This document shows, piece after piece, positions 9,525 through 18,595 of a stretch of 59,125 nt of DNA. The notes beneath the pieces were generated by a model that saw nothing but the letters and a program-made list of their open reading frames with translations, was not told the origin of the DNA and searched no databases. The translations under genes were made by a program, and so were the position numbers. Location of the stretch: NCBI GenBank assembly GCA_036946415.1, contig JAQIJD010000018.1:1-59125 (forward strand), written 5' to 3'. This stretch comes from Sphingomonas_Q fennica_A. GTDB taxonomy: Bacteria; Pseudomonadota; Alphaproteobacteria; Sphingomonadales; Sphingomonadaceae. Positions within the stretch are counted from its first letter, which is position 1, and every line of letters begins with the position of its first letter.

Positions 9525-11128
9525 GGGCGGGGCATCGCGCAGGCGAAGCCGGCGGTGGCGGTGGCATCGCCCTCGGCCGCCTTCTGCGGGAAGGAGGGGA
9601 AGGGGCAGAGCGGGCGCGACTGCGTGTCGCGCTGGCGCGTGGCCGGCACCGCGGCGGGGGCCACGCCATGCTCGACCCATTCGACGAGGGGACCGAGCAG
9701 ATCGAACCGGTCGAACGTCTCGGCGCCGCCGCGGCAATGGCCCATGCCGGGGATGAGATAGAGGCGGCTGACGCCATCCCATTTCGCCGCCCCGCCGTTG
9801 GCGGCGGCGGCGCGCTGCCAGTAATCGAGCGTATCCCACGCCGAGAACCAAGGATCGCTGACGCCGTGATAATAAAGGATGCGCCCGCCGCCGCCGGTGA
9901 AGGTGGACAGGTTGGTCCAGGCGTCCGTATCCACCAGCCGCTGCATGCCGTTGGCGCGCACGCCCTCGGCCGCCTTGTCCACGTCCAGCGTCAGCGCGCG
10001 ATTGGGCGGCCCCAGCGGCCCCGGCTTGCCGGTCGGCAGGAAGCCCGGCAGCCCCGGCCCTTCGGCGACGATGCCGGTATCGTAGGGAAAGGCGGCATAG
10101 ACCGGCCGGCCCGACGCATCCTTGGGCGGCTGGAACGCCGCCTCCAGCGCCGCCGTCTGCTCAGGCGTCAGGCAGTTGCCGCTTTTCCCCTCGGCGCAGG
10201 TCAGCGTGGCGGGGCGGAAGCGGCAGGCGGCGGGATTGCCGATCCAGCCGTCCTTCGCGCCGTCCAGCCCGTCGCAGGCGGCGAGCAGGCCGTTCAGGAT
10301 CGTCACCCGGTCCGCGGCGGCAAAGATGCGATCGACGATCGGCTGGCCCTGCCCGTCACGCGGCGCGGCCTGATTGAAGGCGACCGCGGCATGCGCGAGG
10401 CCAATGTTGGAAAAGCCCGTGCGCATCGCCGGCGCGCCGACGACGATGCCGTCGAAATAGGTGGGAAAGCGTTCGGAAGCGAGCATCCCTTCGCGCCCGC
10501 CGGTCGAGCAGCCGACCATGTAGCTGTGATCGGGCGCGCGGCCGTAGGCGGCGGCGACGATCCGCTTGGCGACGGGCACGAACCGCCCGATCGCCCCTTG
10601 CGCGAAATCCAGCGTCGCCTGCTGATCGGCCTGGAAACCGGCGTCGAACACCGCGCCCTGATGGCCGCCGTCGGTGGAGGCGACGGCGAAGCCGCGCGCC
10701 AGCGCCGGCACCGCCCCCGTCGCCTGCGCCCCCAGCGGCGGGTTGAGCGTGCCGTTGAGGCCGCCGCCGCCCTGCATCAGGAAGCGGCCGTTCCAGTCGT
10801 CGGGCAGAGCGACGGCGAAGCGGATGCCGTAGCGCTTGCCGTCCGCGCCGGTCCGCTCGTCGAGCACGCCGGACACGCGACAATGGGCGGGCAAGGGCAC
10901 GCCGACGAAGGGTTCGGAAGCGGTGGGCTTGACGGTGCCGGCCGCCGCCGCGGGCACGCGCACGGCCGAGACGATGCGCGTATCGGCATCGGCCAGCGCC
11001 AGCCGCGCCAGCGCCGCGCAATCGGGGGCACGACCGGCGGCGAGCGGCGGCGCCGCCCCGGCGCGGCCGCCGATCGCCGCCGCCGCGACGGCGCCGATCA
11101 ACGCCATCCGTGCCCGGTTGCCGACCAT
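9521..11128 (-). CDS. Tannase/feruloyl esterase family protein
   Basis: 535 residues with a signal peptide (MVGNRARMALIGAVAAAAIG). Tannase family catalytic pieces are visible: the Ser in MVGCSTGGREGMLASERFP with the neighbouring Cys, the Asp in YYHGVSDPWFSAWDT, and His next to Cys in PGMGHCRGG (the CS-D-HC arrangement). The family splits gallate, ferulate or related esters in the periplasm or outside the cell. The start at 11128 is preceded by GGAGAAG; an in-frame upstream Met has no such site. Coupled to the hydrolase downstream. Confidence 0.92.
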   Translation of the reverse strand: MVGNRARMALIGAVAAAAIGGRAGAAPPLAAGRAPDCAALARLALADADTRIVSAVRVPAAAAGTVKPTASEPFVGVPLPAHCRVSGVLDERTGADGKRYGIRFAVALPDDWNGRFLMQGGGGLNGTLNPPLGAQATGAVPALARGFAVASTDGGHQGAVFDAGFQADQQATLDFAQGAIGRFVPVAKRIVAAAYGRAPDHSYMVGCSTGGREGMLASERFPTYFDGIVVGAPAMRTGFSNIGLAHAAVAFNQAAPRDGQGQPIVDRIFAAADRVTILNGLLAACDGLDGAKDGWIGNPAACRFRPATLTCAEGKSGNCLTPEQTAALEAAFQPPKDASGRPVYAAFPYDTGIVAEGPGLPGFLPTGKPGPLGPPNRALTLDVDKAAEGVRANGMQRLVDTDAWTNLSTFTGGGGRILYYHGVSDPWFSAWDTLDYWQRAAAANGGAAKWDGVSRLYLIPGMGHCRGGAETFDRFDLLGPLVEWVEHGVAPAAVPATRQRDTQSRPLCPFPSFPQKAAEGDATATAGFACAMPRP

Positions 11129-11193
11129 GTTCTTCTCCCGCTTTGCCTTTTCGGGCGGCACGATGCGGGCGCCGGGCGGCCGGCGTCAAGCGA

Positions 11194-11505
11194 TCAGCCG
11201 GCGGGTTGCATCTCTTCGATCGCGAACAGCGTCTCGCCGACATAGCGTTCGTGCCGCGGATCGAACACCGGCTGCCGATCGAAACTGCGGCCCTCCATCG
11301 CAAGATCCTTCAGCCCGTCGAGCTTGAAGGTGCCGAGCTTCACCTCCTTGGGCGGCTGGCCGTCGCGCTCCAGCGCCACCGCGTCGATATAGAGTTCGCC
11401 GTGGCGGGTGTACAGGATGTGGGGGGCCAGCACCATCTGCTGGCGATTGTAGGTGCCGATCAGCGCCTTGCGCAGCGCGATCGCCTCGAAGACGACGGGA
11501 TTCAT
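11194..11505 (-). CDS. Small conserved protein, WYL-like in appearance
   Basis: 103 residues. The layout (a short helix with ALRKALIGTYNRQQ, then LAPHILYTRHGELYIDAVAL, then LGTFKLDGLKDL) resembles the beta-barrel WYL ligand-sensing domain without any DNA-binding part, but I cannot confirm the family. The start at 11505 is chosen because GGAG is eight bases upstream; Met at 11511 sits on top of that site. It runs in the same direction as the tannase gene, 65 bases before it, so it may share its transcript. Confidence 0.7.
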   Translation of the reverse strand: MNPVVFEAIALRKALIGTYNRQQMVLAPHILYTRHGELYIDAVALERDGQPPKEVKLGTFKLDGLKDLAMEGRSFDRQPVFDPRHERYVGETLFAIEEMQPAG

Positions 11506-11669
11506 GCTCATCGCTCCATTTTGGATCGCCGCGACGGCGCGCGCAATGCCCTTTGTGCGTTGCAGCATTATCGCGCCGCCATCCGAAAGGTTCCGCGGCG
11601 GATGAACTTGCGGCCGGTTGCCGTGTTCTTGCCGGAGACGCCGCCGCCCGCGGCCAGCCGGAGAGCATC

Positions 11670-12188
11670 ATGGCCACCATTCTCGACACGCGGCCCGCCG
11701 CGGCGTCCGCCATCGCCCGCGTGCCGATCACGCTCGTCATCAACGGCCGCGAACGGCGGCTGGAGGTGGAGCCGTGGACGACCCTGCTCGATCTGTTGCG
11801 CGAGGAGGAGGGGCTGACCGGCACCAAGAAGGGCTGCGACCACGGCCAGTGCGGCGCCTGCACCGTGCTGATCGACGGCAAGCGCATCAACAGCTGCCTG
11901 ACGTTGGCGGTGGTCCGCGACGGGGCCGCCGTCACCACGATCGAGGGGCTGGGCGCGGACGGCGGGCTCGATCCCTTGCAGGCGGCGTTCGTGGAGCATG
12001 ACGCCTTCCAGTGCGGCTATTGCACGCCCGGCCAGATCTGTTCGGCGCGCGGGCTGATCGGCGAGGGCCACGCCACCACCCGCGAAGAGGTGCGCGAAAT
12101 GATGAGCGGCAACATCTGCCGCTGCGGCGCCTACACCAACATCGTCGATGCGGTGATGGACGTGATCGCGCAGGAGAAGGGGGCATGA
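11670..12188 (+). CDS. paoA: Aldehyde oxidoreductase [2Fe-2S] subunit (PaoA/YagT-like)
   Basis: 172 residues holding both [2Fe-2S] clusters of xanthine-oxidase-family enzymes. The first cluster uses C56, C61, C64 and C76 (GCDHGQCGACTV); the second uses C115, C118, C150 and C152 (CGYCTPGQ and CRCGAY). It passes electrons from the molybdenum centre to FAD. The E. coli PaoA protein has a Tat export signal; none is seen here from the start at 11670 (GGAGAG site upstream), so this complex is probably cytoplasmic. The stop overlaps the start of the FAD subunit. Confidence 0.93.
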   Translation: MATILDTRPAAASAIARVPITLVINGRERRLEVEPWTTLLDLLREEEGLTGTKKGCDHGQCGACTVLIDGKRINSCLTLAVVRDGAAVTTIEGLGADGGLDPLQAAFVEHDAFQCGYCTPGQICSARGLIGEGHATTREEVREMMSGNICRCGAYTNIVDAVMDVIAQEKGA

Positions 12189-13198
12189 ACCGCTTCGACT
12201 ATGCCCGCGCCGGCGACGTGGGCGAGGCGGTGCGCGACGGCGCCGGGGCGGATGCCGCCTTCCTGGCAGGCGGCACCAACCTGATCGACCTGATGAAGGA
12301 GAATGTCGCCCGCCCCGCCCGGCTGGTCGACATCAACCGCCTGCCGCTCAAGGACATCACCGAGCTGGACGGCGGCGGGCTGCGCCTCGGCGCGCTCGCC
12401 ACCAATGCCGACACCGCCTATGACGAACGGGTGCAGGCACGCTATCCGCTGCTCGCCTCGGCGATCCTCGCCGGTGCCTCCCCGCAGCTCCGCAATGCCG
12501 CGACCAATGGCGGCAACCTTAACCAGCGCACCCGCTGCTATTATTTCTACGACGTGGCGACTCCCTGCAACAAGCGCGCCCCCGGATCGGGCTGCGGCGC
12601 GATCGGCGGGGTCAACCGCATCCATGCGATCCTCGGCACGTCCGACGCGTGCATCGCCACCCATCCGTCGGACATGTGCGTCGCGCTGGCGGCGCTCGAC
12701 GCGACGGTGCAGGTGACGGGGCCGGACGGCGACCGGTCGATCCCCTTTGCCGACTATCACCGCCTGCCCGGCGACGATCCGGCGCGCGACAACAATCTCC
12801 GCCCCGGCGAACTGGTGACGGCGATCGACCTGCCCGCCGAGGATTTCACCGCCCACCACAGCTATTTGAAGCTGCGCGATCGGCTGTCCTACGCCTTCGC
12901 GCTCGTCTCGGTGGCGGCGGCGCTCCGCATCGAGAACGGCCGCATCGCGGAGGCGCGGATCGCGCTCGGCGGGGTGGCGCATAAGCCGTGGCGCGTGCCG
13001 CACGGCGAAAGCGTGCTGCATGGCGAGGCGCCGGGCCACTCCGCCTTCCTCGCCGCCGCGCATGCGGTGACGGAGGGCGCCGCCGGCCAGGGCGACAATG
13101 ATTTCAAGGTGCCGCTGGTCCGCAAGGCGATCGTCCGCGCGCTGGCGCAGGCCGCCGCCGGCACCCCCCAGTCCCAAACCGACAAGCGCGTCGCGTAA
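12185..13198 (+). CDS. paoB: Aldehyde oxidoreductase FAD-binding subunit (PaoB/YagS-like)
   Basis: 337 residues with the FAD-binding segment AFLAGGTNLIDLMKENV and ATNGGNLNQRTRC. An insertion carrying Cys at about 118, 128, 137 and 156 (RCYYFYD, TPCNKR, GSGCGAI, DACIATHPSD) matches the extra [4Fe-4S] cluster known for the PaoB type, which separates it from ordinary xanthine dehydrogenases. Its start overlaps the paoA-like stop and the Mo subunit begins 14 bases after its end. The extra cluster supports an aldehyde oxidoreductase role. Confidence 0.92.
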   Translation: MNRFDYARAGDVGEAVRDGAGADAAFLAGGTNLIDLMKENVARPARLVDINRLPLKDITELDGGGLRLGALATNADTAYDERVQARYPLLASAILAGASPQLRNAATNGGNLNQRTRCYYFYDVATPCNKRAPGSGCGAIGGVNRIHAILGTSDACIATHPSDMCVALAALDATVQVTGPDGDRSIPFADYHRLPGDDPARDNNLRPGELVTAIDLPAEDFTAHHSYLKLRDRLSYAFALVSVAAALRIENGRIAEARIALGGVAHKPWRVPHGESVLHGEAPGHSAFLAAAHAVTEGAAGQGDNDFKVPLVRKAIVRALAQAAAGTPQSQTDKRVA

Positions 13199-13212
13199 AG
13201 AGGAGCCGACCC

Positions 13213-15459
13213 ATGGCCACCGCACATAAGATCGGCATCGGCAGCCCCGTCTCCCGCGTCGACGGCATCGACAAGGTGACGGGCCGGGCCCGCTACGCCG
13301 CCGAACATCGCGTCGCCGGCATGGTCTACGGCTATGTCGTCTCAAGCAGCGTCGCCCGCGGGCGGATCGTGGCGATCGAGGAGGCGGCGGCGCGCGCCGT
13401 GCCCGGCGTGGTGGAGGTGATGACGCACCGCAACCGGCCCGACACCGCCTATCGCGACAAGCACTATCAGGACGAGGTGGCGCCCCCCGGCAGCCCGTTC
13501 CGCGCGCTGGGCAGCGACGACATCCTGTTCAGCGGCCAGCCGGTGGCGGTCGTCCTCGCCGAGACGTTCGAGGCGGCGCGCCACGCCGCCTCGCTAATCG
13601 AAGTCCGCTACGAGCAGGCGCCGCACCAGACCGATTTCGACGTCGCCGCCGCCGACGCCTATCTGCCGAAGACCAAGCGCGACAATTACCAGCCGCCCAA
13701 GCCGCGCGGCGATGCCGCCCGCGCCTATGACGATGCGCCGCTGAAGGTGGACGGCGAATATCGCCTGCCGATCGAGCATCACAACCCGATGGAGATGCAC
13801 GCCTCCACCGTCGAATGGCATGGCGACGGCAGCATCACCGTGCACGACAAGACGCAAGGGGCGCAGAACGTCCAGAGCTATCTGGCCAATATCTTCGGCT
13901 TCAAGACGTCGCAGGTGCGGGTGCTGAACCCCTATGTCGGCGGCGGTTTCGGATCGGGCCTCAGGCCGCAATATCAGGTCTATCTGGCGGTCCTGGCCGC
14001 CAAGATGCTCGAACGGTCGGTGCGCCTCGTCCTCACCCGCCAGCAGATGTTCACCCATGTCCACCGCCCGGCGGCGGTCCAGCAGGTGAAGCTGGGCGCG
14101 GACGAGGCCGGCAAGCTGACGGCGATCGTCAACACCGCGATCAGCTCCACCTCGCGGTTCGAGGACAATATGGAGAATATCGTCACATGGGGGCTGATGG
14201 CCTACGATTGCCCCAATGCGATGGGCGACTACAAGCTCGCCGCGACCGATACCTATACCAGCGGCGACATGCGCGCACCCGGCGCCGCCACCGGCATGAC
14301 CCTGTTTGAGATCGCGATGGACGAGATGGCGGAGAAAGCGGGGCTCGACCCGCTGGCCTTCCGCCTCGCCAATTATTCCGACATCGATCAGATGAACCAG
14401 CTACCCTACACCAGCAAGGCGCTGCGCGAGGCCTATGCCGAAGGCGCCGCCGCCTTCGGCTGGGACGCCCGCGAACGGGCGCCGCGATCGATGCGCGACG
14501 GGCGCGAACTGGTCGGCTGGGGCTGCGCCACCGGCATGTGGGACGCGCTGTTCCAGAAGACGACCGCCTCGGCCAAGCTCGGCGCCAACGGCCACCTCGA
14601 GGTCGCCACCGCCACCGCCGACATCGGCACCGGCACCTATACGGTGATGACGCAGGTGGCGGCCGAGGTGCTGGGCCTGCCGATCGCGCAGATCACCGCG
14701 CGGCTGGGCGACAGCGACCTGCCGGCCTCGCCGGTCGAGGGCGGTTCGTGGGCGGCGGCCTCGGCGGGGGCGGCGGTCCAGCTCGCCTGCAAGGCGGTCG
14801 CGGCCAAGCTCGCCAAGGCGGCGGCCAAGGTGCCCGGCAAGCCGATCGGCAGCCCGACGCCCGATCAGCTGCTGTTCGAGGATGGCGCGATCGTCCTCAA
14901 GGGCGATCGCAGCGCGCGGGTGACGATCGTCGAGGCGATGCGCGCCGCGGGCCTTCCCTCGATCGAGGTGGAGGAAACCGCCTCGGCCGGCCTTTCCGGC
15001 ATGGCCAGCCAGATGATGAAGGCGCGCGCCACGCACAGCGCCGTCTTCGCCGAGGTGAAGGTGGACGAGGAGCTGGGCGTCGTCCGCGTCACCCGCATCG
15101 TCAATGCGGTGGCTGCCGGACGGATCATCAACCCCAAGACGGCGCGCAGCCAGATCCTCGGCGGCGTGGTGATGGGGATCGGCATGGCGCTCCACGAGGA
15201 GACCTTCATGGACACGAAGCTCGGCCGCTTCATGAACCACAATCTCGCCGAATATCATGTGCCCGCCCACGCCGACATTCCCGACATCGAGGTGATCTTC
15301 GTCGACGAACCGGACCCGGAGGTGACGCCGCTCGGCGTGAAGGGGCTGGGCGAGATCGGCATCGTCGGCACCGCCGCCGCCGTCGCCAACGCCATCTGGC
15401 ACGCCACCGGCAAGCGCGTGCGCGACCTGCCGATCACGATCGACAAGCTTATCGAGTAA
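13213..15459 (+). CDS. paoC: Aldehyde oxidoreductase molybdopterin-binding subunit (PaoC/YagR-like)
   Basis: 748 residues, the large catalytic subunit that binds molybdenum cofactor. Visible features are GIDKVTGRARYAAEH at the start, the cofactor-region Gly-rich stretch LNPYVGGGFGSGLRP, MRAPGAATGM, EGGSWAAASAGAAV, and the base-catalyst Glu in VKGLGEIGIVG at about residue 714. It oxidises aldehydes, often aromatic, to acids. AGGAG lies upstream of 13213. No XdhC/PaoD-type maturation chaperone follows, although such a gene is usual in these operons, so maturation must be supplied from elsewhere. Confidence 0.94.
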   Translation: MATAHKIGIGSPVSRVDGIDKVTGRARYAAEHRVAGMVYGYVVSSSVARGRIVAIEEAAARAVPGVVEVMTHRNRPDTAYRDKHYQDEVAPPGSPFRALGSDDILFSGQPVAVVLAETFEAARHAASLIEVRYEQAPHQTDFDVAAADAYLPKTKRDNYQPPKPRGDAARAYDDAPLKVDGEYRLPIEHHNPMEMHASTVEWHGDGSITVHDKTQGAQNVQSYLANIFGFKTSQVRVLNPYVGGGFGSGLRPQYQVYLAVLAAKMLERSVRLVLTRQQMFTHVHRPAAVQQVKLGADEAGKLTAIVNTAISSTSRFEDNMENIVTWGLMAYDCPNAMGDYKLAATDTYTSGDMRAPGAATGMTLFEIAMDEMAEKAGLDPLAFRLANYSDIDQMNQLPYTSKALREAYAEGAAAFGWDARERAPRSMRDGRELVGWGCATGMWDALFQKTTASAKLGANGHLEVATATADIGTGTYTVMTQVAAEVLGLPIAQITARLGDSDLPASPVEGGSWAAASAGAAVQLACKAVAAKLAKAAAKVPGKPIGSPTPDQLLFEDGAIVLKGDRSARVTIVEAMRAAGLPSIEVEETASAGLSGMASQMMKARATHSAVFAEVKVDEELGVVRVTRIVNAVAAGRIINPKTARSQILGGVVMGIGMALHEETFMDTKLGRFMNHNLAEYHVPAHADIPDIEVIFVDEPDPEVTPLGVKGLGEIGIVGTAAAVANAIWHATGKRVRDLPITIDKLIE

Positions 15460-15493
15460 GGGCTTCGGGCGCGAGCAGCCCCCGTCCAGCCAA

Positions 15494-15610
15494 CCGTTCG
15501 TGCTGAGTAGCGACTGAGCCTGCCGAAGGCGCGTATCGAAGCATGGCCTCGCGCGGCCGTCCTTCGATACGCCATTTCGACTGCGCTCAATGGCTACGCT
15601 GGACGAACGG
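15494..15610. repeat. Dispersed palindromic repeat, family A copy 1
   Basis: Imperfect 117-base inverted repeat from CCGTTCGTGCTGAGTAGC to GGACGAACGG with a GCGTATCGAAG / CTTCGATACGC inner pair. Close copies lie at 47878-47996 and 55076-55195. It occupies the gap after the aldehyde oxidoreductase operon and would fold as a long hairpin in RNA. Confidence 0.85.
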
Positions 15611-15712
15611 GGCTAGGAAATCGGACGAAAGTTCAGACACATCGCCCGTATGACGGAACGGCCGCGAGGGCCACGCGTCCCTTCCCTCGACCCCGCATCC
15701 AAGGAACCGCCC

Positions 15713-16696
15713 ATGCCCCGCCCCCTGCCCGCCGATGTCCGGCGGATCGTCATCACCGGCGCCTCCAGCGGGATCGGCGCCGCCACCGCCATCGCCTTTG
15801 CCGAACGCGGCGCGCGCCTCGTCCTCGCCGCGCGCGGGCGGGAGGGGCTGGAGGATATCGCCGCGCGCTGCCGGATCGCGGGCGGCGAGGCGCATGTCGC
15901 GGTGGTCGATACCACCGATGCCGCCGCCGTCGCCGATCTGGCGGAGAAGGCGCGCGTGACGCTCGGCGGGATCGACCTGTGGTTCTCCAACGTCGGCGTC
16001 GGCGTGCTCGGCCGCTTCACCGACGTGCCGATCGCCGATCATGCGCGCGTGATCGACGTGAACCTCACCAGCCACATGAACGATGCGCATGCCGTGCTGC
16101 CGATCTTCCTCGCCCAGGACCGCGGGATCTGGGTGAACATGATCTCGCTCGCCGGATTCGTCGCCACGCCTTATTCGGCCGCTTATTCGGCCAGCAAGTT
16201 CGGGCTGAAGGGCTTTTCGCAATCGCTGCGCGGCGAATTGTCGAAGCGGCCCGGCATCCACATCTGCGACATCTACCCGACGTTCATCGATACGCCCGGC
16301 GTCGCCCATGCCGGCAATTACACCGGTGCGCGGTTGAAGCCGCCGCCGGGCGCGATGCCGCCCGAGGCGGTGGCGAAGGCGGTCGTCCGCCTGGCCTTCC
16401 ACCCGCGCCACAGCACGACGATCGGCATGCCGACCGCGGCGCTGAAGCTGGCGCAGATGTTCGTCCCCAATCTCGCGCCCGCGGTGATGAACGGCTTCCT
16501 CGACAAATGGACCGCCGATACCGAGCGCGGGCCGAACGGCAGCGGATCGATCCACGAGCATAAGGGTGACGGCGGCGCGCTCACCAGCGGCTTCCCCCGC
16601 CCCGATCCGCGCCCGGCGATCACCGGCGCGGCCGCCGTGGGGGCCGGCATCGCCGCGATCGGCTTCGTTGCGTGGTTCGCCCGCCGCAAGCGGTGA
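15713..16696 (+). CDS. SDR-family oxidoreductase with C-terminal membrane segment
   Basis: 327-residue short-chain dehydrogenase. The nucleotide-binding motif is TGASSGIGAATAIAFAERG, followed by a FSNVGVG segment in the position of NAG, the active Ser in MISLAGF, and YSASK with the catalytic Tyr and Lys. After about residue 260 comes a non-SDR tail with one hydrophobic helix (AVGAGIAAIGFVAWFARRKR), so it is likely membrane-anchored. The start at 15713 has AAGGA upstream; the longer reading from 15650 starts inside the leader. Its stop overlaps the GTG start of the next gene. Substrate unknown. Confidence 0.9.
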   Translation: MPRPLPADVRRIVITGASSGIGAATAIAFAERGARLVLAARGREGLEDIAARCRIAGGEAHVAVVDTTDAAAVADLAEKARVTLGGIDLWFSNVGVGVLGRFTDVPIADHARVIDVNLTSHMNDAHAVLPIFLAQDRGIWVNMISLAGFVATPYSAAYSASKFGLKGFSQSLRGELSKRPGIHICDIYPTFIDTPGVAHAGNYTGARLKPPPGAMPPEAVAKAVVRLAFHPRHSTTIGMPTAALKLAQMFVPNLAPAVMNGFLDKWTADTERGPNGSGSIHEHKGDGGALTSGFPRPDPRPAITGAAAVGAGIAAIGFVAWFARRKR

Positions 16697-17019
16697 GCGC
16701 GGCCCCGTTCGTCACCCCCGACGGGCGCTATATCGTCGTGCGCGGCCGGCTGTGGCGACGGGCGAGCCCCGCCTTGCCCGAGGATCGCCGGCAGGCGCTG
16801 GTCGATGCGCTGATGGCCGCGCGCCGCGCCGTCGCGGCGGCGAAGCGCAGCGGCGATGCCGGGGCGCTGGCGGCGGCACGGGCTGAGGTCGATGCCGCCA
16901 AGATGGGCCTCGGCGAACGCGGCCCCGTCTGGTGGACGGACGACGCGCCCGACCTCAACCGCCACATGGCGCGCAATACGCCTTATGCCGCATGGTTCGC
17001 AGCGCTGGGCGACGATTAG
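16693..17019 (+). CDS. Small conserved hypothetical protein
   Basis: 108 residues from a GTG that overlaps the SDR stop (GTGA). It opens with TPDGRYIVVRGRLWRRASPAL, cut here as PDGRYIVVRGRLWRR, then a long helix rich in Ala and Arg (LVDALMAARRAVAAAKRS) and a Trp-rich end (GPVWWTDDAPDLNRHM). I do not recognise a defined domain; proteins of this shape recur in alphaproteobacteria. Coupling to the SDR is the only hint of function. Confidence 0.75.
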   Translation: MSAAPFVTPDGRYIVVRGRLWRRASPALPEDRRQALVDALMAARRAVAAAKRSGDAGALAAARAEVDAAKMGLGERGPVWWTDDAPDLNRHMARNTPYAAWFAALGDD

Positions 17020-17044
17020 GCCGAATCGATCTCGGCAAATCCTT

Positions 17045-17151
17045 CTCCCCTCCCTGAAAGGGAGGGGCTGGGGGTGGGTTCGTTGCGAAGGCGCGGTTCC
17101 GCCCAACAACGGACGAACCCACCCCCGGCCCCTCCCTTTCAGGGAGGGGAG
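17045..17151. repeat. Near-perfect long inverted repeat between convergent genes
   Basis: Two 39-base arms (17045-17083 and 17113-17151) match at 38 of 39 positions when one is reversed, with a 29-base loop. Each arm also contains its own small palindrome, CTCCCTGAAAGGGAG. It sits between the small conserved gene and the convergent ampG gene, where it could stop transcription from both sides. It is unlike repeat families A and B. Confidence 0.85.
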
Positions 17152-17226
17152 CGGCAAGGCAGGGAGGACGCTACCCGGCTTCGCCCACCCCAGCCGCTGC
17201 CTGAGAGGCGCACGCGATCGAGACGC

Positions 17227-18552
17227 CTACCCCCCTGCCACCCGCGCATCCCCCTCGCCCGCCGTCCCGGCGCTACCGATCGACCGGTCGATCAGCCCGG
17301 TGCGTGCCATGATCCAGAACAGCAGGATACCCGGCATCGCGATCGCGGTCGTCAGCAGGTAGAAGTTCACATAGCCCATCGCCTCGATCAGCGCGCCGGC
17401 GGTGGTGCCGGTGACGAGCCGGCCGACGACGCTCGCCGCGGCCGAGATCAGCGCATATTGCGCGGCGGTGAAGCGCAGGTCGCACAAGGCCGAGAAATAG
17501 GCGACCAGCGCCACCCCGCCGATGCCGCTGGCGAAGGTCTCGAACGCCATCGCCGCGGCCATGCCCGCCACGCTGTGGCCGCTCGCCGCCAGCCCGGCGA
17601 AGCTGAGGTTGGTGAGCGCCATCAGCCACAGCGACAGCACCACCGATCGCTTCAAGCCGATCCGCGCATAGAGCACGCCGCCGACGAAGATGCCGATCAG
17701 ATACATCCAGAAGCCGGTGCCGACGTCGTAGATCGCGATCTCGTCGTTGGAGAAGCCGAGATCGTCGAACAGGAGGCGCAGGGTCAGGTTGGCGAGCGTG
17801 TCGCCGATCTTGTGGAGGAGGATGAACAGCAGGACGAGCACCGCACCCTCCCGCCGGAAGAATTGCGCGAACGGGCCGGTGACCGCGCCGATCCGTTCGC
17901 CGAGCGTCCGGCGCGGCGCGGCCTCGCGCCGCCGGGCCGGCTCGCCCAGCACCAGCGCCGCCACCATCGCCGGCAGCGCGAAGATTGTGCAGGCGAGATA
18001 GGCACCGCTCCACCCGATCCTAGCCGCCAGCAGCAGCGCCAGCGACGCGGCGGCGGTGGAGCCGATCCGCCAGCCATATTGGGACATGCCGGCGCCGATG
18101 CCCATCTGGCGCGGTTCCAGCACCTCGATCCGGTAGGCGTCGATGACGATATCGTAGGTCGCACCCGCCACCGCGACGAGGATCGCGGCGAGGCCGGTCC
18201 ACCACAGGCTCGCCGCGGGATCGACGAGGGCGAGGTTGGCGACCGCGGCGATCACCAGCACGCCGGCCAGCAGCATCCATGACAGGCGCTGGCCGAGGCC
18301 GCCGATCAGCGGCAGGCGTACCCCGTCCACCATCCACGCCCACAGGAATTTCAGGTTATAGACGAGGAAGGCGAGCGAGAAGGCGGTGACGCTCTTCTTG
18401 TCGATGCCCGATTGGGCAAGGCGGGTGGTGAGCGTCGCCGCGATCATCGCGAACGGAAAGCCGGAGGAGATGCCCACCGCCAGCGCCGCCAGCGGCCCGC
18501 GTTCGGCATAGGGGCGGATGCTGTCGATCAGGCTGGGGCGCGCGGCTTTCAT
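17227..18552 (-). CDS. ampG: AmpG-like MFS permease (muropeptide transporter family)
   Basis: 441-residue inner-membrane protein of the AmpG type. The N-terminal pattern GISSGFPFAMIAATLTTRL followed by GIDKKSVTAFSLAFLVYNLK and FLWAWMVDG is typical, as is ATYDIVIDAYRIE in the fourth helix region. AmpG brings anhydro-muropeptides from the periplasm for recycling and, where AmpR/AmpC exist, signals beta-lactamase induction; neither is near here. Single gene, convergent with the upstream unit across the long inverted repeat. Confidence 0.8.
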   Translation of the reverse strand: MKAARPSLIDSIRPYAERGPLAALAVGISSGFPFAMIAATLTTRLAQSGIDKKSVTAFSLAFLVYNLKFLWAWMVDGVRLPLIGGLGQRLSWMLLAGVLVIAAVANLALVDPAASLWWTGLAAILVAVAGATYDIVIDAYRIEVLEPRQMGIGAGMSQYGWRIGSTAAASLALLLAARIGWSGAYLACTIFALPAMVAALVLGEPARRREAAPRRTLGERIGAVTGPFAQFFRREGAVLVLLFILLHKIGDTLANLTLRLLFDDLGFSNDEIAIYDVGTGFWMYLIGIFVGGVLYARIGLKRSVVLSLWLMALTNLSFAGLAASGHSVAGMAAAMAFETFASGIGGVALVAYFSALCDLRFTAAQYALISAAASVVGRLVTGTTAGALIEAMGYVNFYLLTTAIAMPGILLFWIMARTGLIDRSIGSAGTAGEGDARVAGG

Positions 18553-18595
18553 GGGCGCCGACCATAAGCCGGGCGCGGCGCACGGAAAGGGCTTT

